In this document: positions 25,666 to 33,296 of the stretch, one piece after another
How the letters are laid out: the number at the start of each line of letters is the position of its first letter
How positions within the stretch are numbered: position 1 is the stretch's first letter
Assembly (NCBI GenBank): GCA_947488435.1
Contig: CANKZG010000001.1
Coordinates: 2,224,308-2,288,307, forward strand
DNA from: an uncultured Flavobacteriaceae bacterium
Lineage (GTDB): Bacteria; Bacteroidota; Bacteroidia; Flavobacteriales; Flavobacteriaceae
Direction: 5' to 3'
DNA: 64,000 nt
Program-made: the position numbers and the translations under genes
Notes under the pieces: model-generated
The model's input: only the letters and a program-made list of their open reading frames with translations
What the model was told of the DNA's origin: nothing
The model's database searches: none

Positions 25666-26166
25666 TTAAATTCGAATCTTAAAATGTTCTTTTACCTGTT
25701 CTTTTCGGATAAACAAAACTCCGATGACATAAAAATCTATTGAAACGGTAATGCGAGTATGGTTTTTAAGTGTTTTCCATAGATCTCTTTTCTTTTTATC
25801 GGTATGAATGTTAGGAATAAATAATAAAGCATCGTTATGCATCATATTAGGATCTTCAATACAACTAAGCAGTTCGTTGCTATTAAGTCTTTCCTCATAA
25901 ATAAGATCTATAGGATAGGTGTCCAAATTAAGATTCGTAGTATTTTGCAGCAACACATGGTATGTTGTCTGATCTGCTATCTTTATATTTTTGCTATCAA
26001 AATAGGCAATACTTTTTAGTAAAACTTGATGAGCTTTGGAGTAGTTGAGGTATGATTTTTTATAGATACATTTTGTAATATAGTTGTATACAAAAGGAGA
26101 GTGTATACTGTGTTGATTGGTTGCAGTGATATAAAATTTTAAATAGTCTAAAAGGCGATATAGCAT
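25666..26166 (-). CDS. Reduced methyltransferase-like protein (core missing)
   Basis: A 166-residue protein whose two ends match a flavobacterial class I methyltransferase-like family: the N-terminus (LLDYLKFYITATNQHSIHSPF, with the HSPFVYN motif at 22-28) and the C-terminus (RKEQVKEHFKIRI). The central SAM-binding glycine-rich loop (ExGxGxG) expected between them is absent, and that region is short and not Gly-rich. It is therefore either a shortened, non-catalytic member or a separate family that lost the core. The two conserved ends and the lack of stops suggest it is still functional. It follows the ABC-F gene by 32 bases. Confidence 0.65.
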   Translation of the reverse strand: MLYRLLDYLKFYITATNQHSIHSPFVYNYITKCIYKKSYLNYSKAHQVLLKSIAYFDSKNIKIADQTTYHVLLQNTTNLNLDTYPIDLIYEERLNSNELLSCIEDPNMMHNDALLFIPNIHTDKKKRDLWKTLKNHTRITVSIDFYVIGVLFIRKEQVKEHFKIRI

Positions 26167-26198
26167 GTATGAGTTGCTTTTCTTTAAAATTTTCAGAA

Positions 26199-28076
26199 CT
26201 AGGCTTCCAGAAGCATCGACAGTTCAAACCAACGTTCCGTTTTAAACTCAATACTGTCTGTAATTTCTTTCAATTGGGTTGATAGTTTGGCAATAGCATC
26301 ACCGGATAATGAGGAATCTAAGAATTGATTCTGTATTTCTTCCTGTTGTAGTTCCAATTTTTTGATTTGATTTTCTAAACTTTTATATTCTTTTTGTTCC
26401 TGGTAAGAGAGTTTTTTCACATGCTTATCTTCTTTCCAACTTTTTTTCAAAGGTTTAGAAGTATTTTGTTCTTTCTGAGCACGATCTTCAAGAATTTTAC
26501 TCTCTTCGTAGGCTCTAAAATCTGAATAATTACCTGGAAAGTCTTCAATTTTAGCATTTCCACGAAAAATAAATAGGTGATCGACAATTTTATCCATAAA
26601 ATAGCGATCGTGAGAAACGACAATAAGGCATCCGGGGAAATCCAATAAAAAGCTTTCCAGAACATTTAAAGTCACGATATCTAAATCATTGGTAGGTTCA
26701 TCGAGAATTAGGAAATTCGGATTTTGAATCAAAACGGTACATAAGTATAGTCTTTTTCGTTCTCCTCCACTTAATTTTTCTACAAAATCATACTGTTTTT
26801 TGCGATCAAATAAAAACCGTTCCAAAAGCTGCTGTGCTGAGATTTGCTTTCCTTTTTTTAACGGGATAAAATCTCCAAAATCCCGAATAACATCGATTAC
26901 TTTTTGTCCAGGTTTGGGGGTAATACCATTTTGGGTGTAGTACCCAAACTTAATAGTATCTCCAGTAATGACTTTTCCTGAATCTATTTTTTCACTACCT
27001 GTGATGATATTTAAAAAAGTAGATTTTCCCGCTCCGTTTTTGCCAATGATACCAATACGTTCTCCCTTTAAAAAATTGTAATTAAATTTTTCCAGAATGA
27101 TCTTATCAGGATACGTTTTTGAAACATTGTGAAGCTCTAGGATTTTACTTCCCAAACGTTCCATATGAATTTCCAGTTGCACTTCATGTTCGTTTCGTCT
27201 TTGATGCGCTTTTTGTTTTATTTCCTGAAAATCATCAATTCTTGATTTGGATTTAGTAGTTCTTGCCTTGGGTTGTCTTCGCATCCACTCCAATTCTTTT
27301 TTAAACAGAATTTTTGATTTGTGTAAGGTTACTTCCTCTAAGGCAATGCGAGCTTCTCTTTTTTCTAAATAATAGGAATAATTTCCTTTATAAGAATATA
27401 GTTGTCCTTGGTCGAGCTCTATAATCTCATTACATACGCGTTCCAGAAAATAACGGTCGTGCGTAACCATAAACAAAGTCATTCCTGATTTGGAAAAATA
27501 ATGCTCCAACCATTCAATCATTTCCAAATCCAAATGGTTTGTAGGCTCATCTAAAATTAGAACATCTGGAGTGTTTAATAGCGCATGCGCTAATGCTAAT
27601 CGTTTTTTTTGTCCTCCTGAAAGGGAGCCAACTGGGGTTGCTAAGTCATCTAATTTTAATTGAGATAAAATTTGTTTGTATTGTGTTTCAAAATCCCATG
27701 CATTGTGACGATCCATGGCGTCGAAAGCTTTTTGGTAGGCATCTTGATCTTCTGGATATAGAAGGGATTTTTCATAAGCTGCAATGACCTTTAAAATTGC
27801 ATTGTCTGAAGTGAAAATTGTTTGTTCTATGGTTAATGCACTATCAAGACTAGGTTCCTGGGAAAGAAATGCTATTTTAATACCTTTGCGCTGATTTATT
27901 TGCCCTGTATCTGGTGCATCTAAACCTGCTAAAATATTGAGAATAGAGGTTTTTCCGCTACCGTTTTTTGCGATTAACGCTATTTTCTGATTAGCATTTA
28001 TGCCAAAAGATAGGTCTGAAAATAATACGAGCTCTCCATATGATTTAGAGATGTTCTCTACAGTGACTAAATTCAT
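26199..28076 (-). CDS. ABC-F family ATPase (Uup-like)
   Basis: A 625-residue soluble protein with two ABC cassettes in one chain and no membrane span. Cassette 1 has Walker A AKNGSGKTS and signature LSGGQKKR with Walker B LILDEPTNHLD; cassette 2 has GKNGAGKST, LSGGERKR and FLILDEPTNDLD. A linker of basic helices lies between them (about 240-310), and the C-terminal tail (about 545-625) is a coiled coil, as in Uup. ABC-F proteins act on ribosomes; Uup is linked to ribosome rescue and DNA-related phenotypes. It is second in the operon, 12 bases after the DUF4105 gene. Confidence 0.93.
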   Translation of the reverse strand: MNLVTVENISKSYGELVLFSDLSFGINANQKIALIAKNGSGKTSILNILAGLDAPDTGQINQRKGIKIAFLSQEPSLDSALTIEQTIFTSDNAILKVIAAYEKSLLYPEDQDAYQKAFDAMDRHNAWDFETQYKQILSQLKLDDLATPVGSLSGGQKKRLALAHALLNTPDVLILDEPTNHLDLEMIEWLEHYFSKSGMTLFMVTHDRYFLERVCNEIIELDQGQLYSYKGNYSYYLEKREARIALEEVTLHKSKILFKKELEWMRRQPKARTTKSKSRIDDFQEIKQKAHQRRNEHEVQLEIHMERLGSKILELHNVSKTYPDKIILEKFNYNFLKGERIGIIGKNGAGKSTFLNIITGSEKIDSGKVITGDTIKFGYYTQNGITPKPGQKVIDVIRDFGDFIPLKKGKQISAQQLLERFLFDRKKQYDFVEKLSGGERKRLYLCTVLIQNPNFLILDEPTNDLDIVTLNVLESFLLDFPGCLIVVSHDRYFMDKIVDHLFIFRGNAKIEDFPGNYSDFRAYEESKILEDRAQKEQNTSKPLKKSWKEDKHVKKLSYQEQKEYKSLENQIKKLELQQEEIQNQFLDSSLSGDAIAKLSTQLKEITDSIEFKTERWFELSMLLEA

Positions 28077-28088
28077 AGTATTACAGTT

Positions 28089-29270
28089 TTACGCAGCTTT
28101 TAATAGTTTGTACCAACGATATAAGAAAGTATATCGAACACCTAATAATACTAATAGCGGAATAATTAATGGTGAGAAAACTTGAATTCTAAAAATCCAA
28201 AAAATGAGTGTAATGCCCAAACCTATAAGACAAAATAGTAAATATTTATCCATCCAAGCAGGAGCTTGTTTTTTACGCATCATAAAATAGGCAACTACTA
28301 GATTTGTTGGAAATAACCATAAGACATTAAAATTAGAAGCGGTTGCAGAATGATCGGTAGCAAACCACAATAGTAAAATAATAAACCCAGCAATACCAGT
28401 TATTGAAAAAAGAAAAAGATCCAAAAAGCGATTGCGTAAACCATTCTTAAAATCAATGAAGGTAATAGTTAATACAAATAGTAAAAATAGCAGAAACCAA
28501 AATAAAGGGCTTGCTAGAAAATACACGCCACTACTTATTTTTTGAGATTCTAGAATTGTACGTTCACGCATTACTAATGGTTTTCCCGATAAAGTACTAT
28601 TCTCAAGTTGCTGCAATACATAAAAGGGTAGGAACATATGTTCGGATTGCGTGGCTTTTCGATCGATAACAGCACCTAACGCTAAATCTATTCCAAAGCT
28701 GGACCAGGAATTGGTAATCAGATTTTGATGGATCAATTCTCTAAAGGTGTATTGTTCTTTTAAGTGATCTTCATTGAATTGTAAGTCTTCTTTAAAGATA
28801 TCGTTGAACCCATCCCGAATTCGAGAAGAACAATTGTCAAAAAAGAAATCATATTTATAAAAGCGATTTTCAGGTAAGTTATTTGTTCTTAAAAACCTAA
28901 ACAACTCCTGTTTTTGAGCTATCGAAAGATCTAGAAGTTGCTCTTTTACCCATCGATTTTCCAATTGATAGGAGTATAAAAATCGAGGGAAAGATTGTGT
29001 GCTTAAAGCATAAAGTAATTTCCCTCTCGTAAATTTTAAATAGAAGTTTGGTGTATTAAAATCGAAAGTACCATAATTATAAACTTGATCAATACCAAGC
29101 GTTGGATCTTGAACCCGAATAGCACTATGACCAAAGGTGGAATACAATTCCTCTCCTGGACCACATGTTAAAACACTTATTTGGGCAGCCGGAGATAATC
29201 GTAATTCTTGAGCAGTTCCGCAAACCACTATAAATAAAAAGACTATAAAAAGTAATTGTGAAAATTTCAT
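28089..29270 (-). CDS. DUF4105 membrane protein (lipoprotein N-acyltransferase family)
   Basis: A 393-residue protein. A signal peptide (1-21) leads into an extracytoplasmic DUF4105 domain (about 28-220) with His48 (STFGHSAIR) and Cys147 (FFFDNCSSR) as the probable catalytic pair of a papain-like fold. Four hydrophobic spans follow (about 250-390). DUF4105 proteins of Bacteroides have been linked to lipoprotein N-acylation (Lnb), which would fit the many lipoproteins here, but direct assignment to this protein is inference. I start at ATG 29270; a TTG 15 bases upstream would only add a few residues. It heads the operon with an ABC-F ATPase. Confidence 0.85.
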   Translation of the reverse strand: MKFSQLLFIVFLFIVVCGTAQELRLSPAAQISVLTCGPGEELYSTFGHSAIRVQDPTLGIDQVYNYGTFDFNTPNFYLKFTRGKLLYALSTQSFPRFLYSYQLENRWVKEQLLDLSIAQKQELFRFLRTNNLPENRFYKYDFFFDNCSSRIRDGFNDIFKEDLQFNEDHLKEQYTFRELIHQNLITNSWSSFGIDLALGAVIDRKATQSEHMFLPFYVLQQLENSTLSGKPLVMRERTILESQKISSGVYFLASPLFWFLLFLLFVLTITFIDFKNGLRNRFLDLFLFSITGIAGFIILLLWFATDHSATASNFNVLWLFPTNLVVAYFMMRKKQAPAWMDKYLLFCLIGLGITLIFWIFRIQVFSPLIIPLLVLLGVRYTFLYRWYKLLKAA

Positions 29271-29410
29271 AGACGTAAATGGCAATAGAACACCAACAGC
29301 AAATATCGAATAAATAAGGGAATGTTTTAATAGGAAACTAGGGATTCTAGAAATTAAGCACTTATTTTAACAAGTTTTTTATAAATCATAACTTTACAGA
29401 AATCAAATTT

Positions 29411-30154
29411 ATGCGTAAACATATCCCAAACTTAATTACGTCACTCAATCTTTTGTGCGGATGTATAGCTGCGATATTTGCAGTGCGGAACAATCTTGAA
29501 CTAACGGCTCTTTTTGTTCTTTTGGGTATTGTTTTTGATTTTTTCGATGGTTTTGCCGCACGCTTACTTAAGGTTCAAAGCGCAATAGGGGTGCAATTAG
29601 ATTCTTTGGCGGATATGGTAACAAGCGGACTAGTTCCCGGTATTGTGATGTTTCAATTATTAAGCATGTCACAAGGAGCGCATTGGACCAGTAGTAGTTT
29701 AGGTGGGCAGTCAGACACCTCTTTTTTTTGGACAACAAACACGATAGAGTTACTTCCTTTTTTTGGATTTTTAATTACCATAGCATCTGCCTATCGCTTA
29801 GCTAAATTTAATATTGATGAGAATCAGGTAACATCTTTCATAGGATTACCAACACCTGCGAATACGTTATTGATACTTTCTTTACCCATGATTTTATGGT
29901 ACCATAATAACGCATTTTTGGATAAGCTTATCCTAAATCAGTGGTTTTTAATAGGAATAACATTGCTAAGTTCCTATTTGCTGAATGCTAAGATTCCCTT
30001 ATTTGCGCTAAAGTTTAAAAACTGGAGTTTTAAAGATAACAGTATCCGTTATATCTTTCTTATTGTAAGTATAGTTTTTATAATCACGTTGCAATTTTTG
30101 GCAATACCGGCAATAATTGCAATGTATATTTTTACTTCGCTAATCAGTAAATAA
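29411..30154 (+). CDS. pssA: CDP-diacylglycerol--serine O-phosphatidyltransferase
   Basis: Makes phosphatidylserine from CDP-diacylglycerol and serine, the precursor of phosphatidylethanolamine, in the inner membrane. The CDP-alcohol phosphatidyltransferase motif is complete: Asp46-Gly47, Ala50-Arg51, Gly60, Asp64 and Asp68. The 247 residues include about seven hydrophobic spans. The Asn-Leu-Ile-Thr-Ser-Leu-Asn start is typical of PssA. It converges on lptB with a 2-base gap. A TAACTTTA element about 20 bases upstream of the ATG could be a weak -7 element. Confidence 0.93.
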   Translation: MRKHIPNLITSLNLLCGCIAAIFAVRNNLELTALFVLLGIVFDFFDGFAARLLKVQSAIGVQLDSLADMVTSGLVPGIVMFQLLSMSQGAHWTSSSLGGQSDTSFFWTTNTIELLPFFGFLITIASAYRLAKFNIDENQVTSFIGLPTPANTLLILSLPMILWYHNNAFLDKLILNQWFLIGITLLSSYLLNAKIPLFALKFKNWSFKDNSIRYIFLIVSIVFIITLQFLAIPAIIAMYIFTSLISK

Positions 30155-30156
30155 AT

Positions 30157-30897
30157 TTAGAAATCGAGTTTCTTCTTACGGAGTTCAAAATTCTGTCCAA
30201 GATATACCTTACGTACCATTTCGTCAGCAGCCAAATCCTCAGGAATTCCAGATTTAAGGATACCTCCCTCAAACATTAAATAAGAGCGTTCAGTAATAGC
30301 TAGCGTTTCTTGCACATTGTGATCTGTAATTAAAATCCCAATATTTTTATCCTTTAACTGTGCTACAATGCGTTGGATATCTTCTACTGCTACAGGGTCA
30401 ACACCGGCAAAGGGTTCATCCAATAAAATAAATTTAGGATCTGTAGCTAAGGCTCTGGCAATTTCGGTCCTTCTGCGCTCCCCTCCAGAAAGTAAGTCTC
30501 CTCTATTTTTACGAATATGACCCAAACCAAATTCTTCAATAAGAGATTCCATTTTCATGAGCTGCTCTTTTTTGGTCATTTTGGTGAGTTGAAGTACACT
30601 AAGAATATTTTTTTCAATACTCAACTTCCTGAAAACCGAGGCTTCCTGCGCCAAATATCCAATGCCATTTTGAGCACGTTTATACATCGGAAATTTAGTA
30701 ATATTCATATCATCCAGATGGATTGTACCTCCATTTGGTTTTACCAATCCAACGATCATATAAAATGAAGTCGTTTTACCAGCCCCATTAGGGCCAAGTA
30801 AACCCACAATTTCTCCCTGATTTACTTCAAGAGAAATGCCCTTTACTACTTGACGCCCTCTATAGGACTTCATGATATTTTCTGCTTTAAGCTTCAT
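30157..30897 (-). CDS. lptB: LPS export ABC transporter ATP-binding protein LptB
   Basis: The cytoplasmic ATPase that powers lipopolysaccharide extraction by LptFG. Walker [12 protein letters not shown]-loop YLAQE, signature LSGGERRR, Walker B FILLDEP and the C-terminal [13 protein letters not shown] are LptB-like. At 246 residues it has standard length. It is fourth in a minus-strand run that also contains kdsD, tatC and an AhpD-like gene; the link with KdsD, which makes a Kdo precursor, fits LPS biogenesis. The 64-base gap to the previous gene still allows cotranscription. Confidence 0.95.
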   Translation of the reverse strand: MKLKAENIMKSYRGRQVVKGISLEVNQGEIVGLLGPNGAGKTTSFYMIVGLVKPNGGTIHLDDMNITKFPMYKRAQNGIGYLAQEASVFRKLSIEKNILSVLQLTKMTKKEQLMKMESLIEEFGLGHIRKNRGDLLSGGERRRTEIARALATDPKFILLDEPFAGVDPVAVEDIQRIVAQLKDKNIGILITDHNVQETLAITERSYLMFEGGILKSGIPEDLAADEMVRKVYLGQNFELRKKKLDF

Positions 30898-30961
30898 CTA
30901 TCAATTGTTGTGCTCCAAATCTAATGGATATTATTACGCCGCAAAAATAATTGTACAATTT

Positions 30962-31312
30962 TTAACCCTCCTGCTCCTCTAAAGCCTCCCAATATTCGTA
31001 AGCACGTCTTAAATGCGGAATAACAATAGTACCTCCTACAAGTGTGGCAATGCTTAAACTTTCCATAATTTCTTCCTTAGAAACCCCCGCATTATAGGAG
31101 CTTTCTAAATGATACTTAACACAGTCATCGCAGCGCAAAACTGTTGAAGCTACCAAACCTAACAGTTCTTTGGTCTTTGTATCCAAAGCACCCTCCTGAA
31201 AGGCATTAGTATCAAGGTTAAAAATTCGTTTTATTATTTTATTATTATCAGCTAGAAGTTTGTCGTTCATTTTAGAACGATAACTATTGAATTCCTCAAT
31301 TGGATTTTGCAT
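30962..31312 (-). CDS. Carboxymuconolactone decarboxylase/AhpD-like protein
   Basis: A 116-residue, all-helical small protein of the CMD/AhpD superfamily. The redox motif CDDCVKYHL (Cys61, Cys64, His68) matches the CxxCxxxH centre of AhpD-type peroxidase or disulfide reductase partners, so a thiol redox role is more likely than a ring-opening decarboxylase. It overlaps the tatC end by 17 bases, so translation is coupled. Such proteins are often next to tatC in Flavobacteriaceae. Confidence 0.88.
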   Translation of the reverse strand: MQNPIEEFNSYRSKMNDKLLADNNKIIKRIFNLDTNAFQEGALDTKTKELLGLVASTVLRCDDCVKYHLESSYNAGVSKEEIMESLSIATLVGGTIVIPHLRRAYEYWEALEEQEG

Positions 31313-32132
31313 TTTTCTTTGCTTTTTTAGCTTCTTTTCGTAAAACTACTTTAGATATGTAAATACTTATTTGGTATAAAATTAAAATGGGTAGCGCGAC
31401 CACAATTTGACTTGCAACATCGGGTGGTGTGATAACCGCTGAAAGAATTAATACCACAACCAATGAAATTTTGCGATATTTTTTCAGAATTTCAGGTGTA
31501 ACTAAACCGACTTTTGTGAGGAAAAATATTATAATAGGGAGTTCAAATATTAATCCACACGCAATTACAGCAGCTCTTACTGTCGAAATATAGGAGCTTA
31601 AATCAATATCGTTATGTATTTCAGGACTTACACTGTAACTGGCTAAAAAACGAATGGAAAGGGGAGCTACAACATAGTAGCCAAATAAAACCCCTAAGAA
31701 AAATAAAAAAGAGGCAATTAAGATAAAACCTTTAGAATTTTTACGTTCTTTTTCGTACAATCCTGGACTTATAAATTTCCATAATTCATATAGAATATAT
31801 GGAAATCCAAGAATAAAACCCGCCCATATAGAGGTCCAAATATGTGCTGAAAACTGACCCGCCATAACCCTGCTTTGTACCTCAAAATTTAAGCGATCAA
31901 TGCAGAACGCGTCACTAAAACCTAAAAATTTTGAAATATTACAAAAAAGCTGATAGGTAGGAAAATCTGCCTGTTTGGGTCCAAAGAGTACGGTGTTAAA
32001 TATAAAATCTTTTAAAATAAAGGCGACCGCACCGATGATAACAACTGCGATTGTGGATCGTATTAAATGCCAACGTAGTTCTTCCAGGTGGTCAAGAAAT
32101 GACATTTCGTTTGGATTAACATTTTTTGCCAT
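31296..32132 (-). CDS. tatC: Sec-independent protein translocase TatC
   Basis: The receptor of the twin-arginine pathway, 278 residues with about six membrane spans. The N-terminal MSFLDHLEELRWHLIRS and the conserved ELWKFISPGLYEKER stretch are signatures. It overlaps kdsD by one base (TAATG). TatA/TatB are not in this window. A Tat-type signal occurs in the TIM-barrel protein at 56084, a possible substrate. Confidence 0.96.
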   Translation of the reverse strand: MAKNVNPNEMSFLDHLEELRWHLIRSTIAVVIIGAVAFILKDFIFNTVLFGPKQADFPTYQLFCNISKFLGFSDAFCIDRLNFEVQSRVMAGQFSAHIWTSIWAGFILGFPYILYELWKFISPGLYEKERKNSKGFILIASFLFFLGVLFGYYVVAPLSIRFLASYSVSPEIHNDIDLSSYISTVRAAVIACGLIFELPIIIFFLTKVGLVTPEILKKYRKISLVVVLILSAVITPPDVASQIVVALPILILYQISIYISKVVLRKEAKKAKKNAKSN

Positions 32133-33097
32133 TATAGTATCCCTTCTTTTATTAAATTATGTAGATGTACAATTCCTTTATATTCGTCTCCATCAACAAC
32201 TAAAAGCTGAGAGATGCCATTAGTCTGCATAACATCTAAGGCCTTAACCGCCAATACTTCCGAAGATATTGTTTTAGGAGTTGCTGTCATGATGTCTTTT
32301 GCAGTAACTAACCCAATATTATCATGAAGATTCAACATTCTTCGTATATCACCGTCTGTAACAACACCAACAACACTTGATCCATTAAGAACTGCGGTAG
32401 CTCCAAGCATTTTTTCAGAAATTTCTACGATTACTTCTTTTACCTTAGAATTTTCCTGAACTGCAGGAATGGCATTATTTGCCACTAAATCAGCAACTCT
32501 TAAGTACAATTTTTTTCCTAAGGAGCCCCCAGGGTGATAGTTGGCAAAATCTTCACTGCTAAATCCTTTAAGTTTTAAAAGGCAAACGGCGATTGCATCT
32601 CCCAACACCAATTGTGCTGTTGTGCTTGTGGTTGGGGCTAAATTGTTTGGACAGGCTTCCTTTTCAACATAACTATTTATAGTGGCATCAGACTGTTGAG
32701 CAAGATAAGAATCGGTATTTCCGGTGATGCCGATTAATTTGTTATTTCCTCGTTTTAATAACGGTATTAATAATTTAATTTCAGGGGTATTTCCACTTTT
32801 AGAAACGCAAATAACAACATCTTCGTCTTGAATGGTTCCTAAATCTCCATGGATTGCGTCTGCGGCATGCATAAATACAGCAGGTGTTCCGGTAGAATTA
32901 AACGTTGCAACAATCTTTGACGCTATTAAAGCACTTTTGCCAATACCAGTTACAATTACTCGCCCATTAGATTCTAAAATAATGTTTATGGCCAAAGCAA
33001 AGTCCTTATTTAGCAAAGAACCTAAATTTTTTATAGCTTCGCTTTGGGTATCTATAGTTTGTTGTGCTATGGTAAGTATACCTTTGAGATTGTTCAA
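32132..33097 (-). CDS. kdsD: Arabinose-5-phosphate isomerase KdsD (KpsF/GutQ family)
   Basis: Converts ribulose-5-phosphate to arabinose-5-phosphate, the first step of Kdo synthesis for LPS. It has an SIS domain (about 30-170) with VTGIGKSALIA and CVSKSGNTPEI, and two CBS domains (about 205-320), the standard 321-residue layout. It is first in a run with tatC, an AhpD-like gene and lptB. A TAATTTTG element (33154-33161, minus strand) sits 57 bases upstream, and a 10-base inverted repeat lies beside it in the region shared with recQ. Confidence 0.94.
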   Translation of the reverse strand: MNNLKGILTIAQQTIDTQSEAIKNLGSLLNKDFALAINIILESNGRVIVTGIGKSALIASKIVATFNSTGTPAVFMHAADAIHGDLGTIQDEDVVICVSKSGNTPEIKLLIPLLKRGNNKLIGITGNTDSYLAQQSDATINSYVEKEACPNNLAPTTSTTAQLVLGDAIAVCLLKLKGFSSEDFANYHPGGSLGKKLYLRVADLVANNAIPAVQENSKVKEVIVEISEKMLGATAVLNGSSVVGVVTDGDIRRMLNLHDNIGLVTAKDIMTATPKTISSEVLAVKALDVMQTNGISQLLVVDGDEYKGIVHLHNLIKEGIL

Positions 33098-33162
33098 AGT
33101 AATTTGTAATTTATTTATTGAATTCCTAAAAGAATGTATATATTTAAGATTACAAAATTACA

Positions 33163-33206
33163 TAAACTTATGGTATTGGTATTCTATTTGATATAAATAA
33201 GTTTAT
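33163..33206. promoter_or_regulatory. Perfect 10-base inverted repeat between kdsD and recQ
   Basis: ATAAACTTAT (33163-33172) and ATAAGTTTAT (33197-33206) are exact reverse complements separated by 24 bases, in the 199-base divergent region. A kdsD -7-like element (CAAAATTA at 33154-33161, plus strand) adjoins one arm. It may be an operator for one or both genes. Confidence 0.4.
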
Positions 33207-33296
33207 ACGGTTTTAAGTCCAATTAAAAATGCCTTTGTAATTAAAACAAAATAGTGATTTGGATGATTAAAACAAAAATAAATGTAAACATATGGT

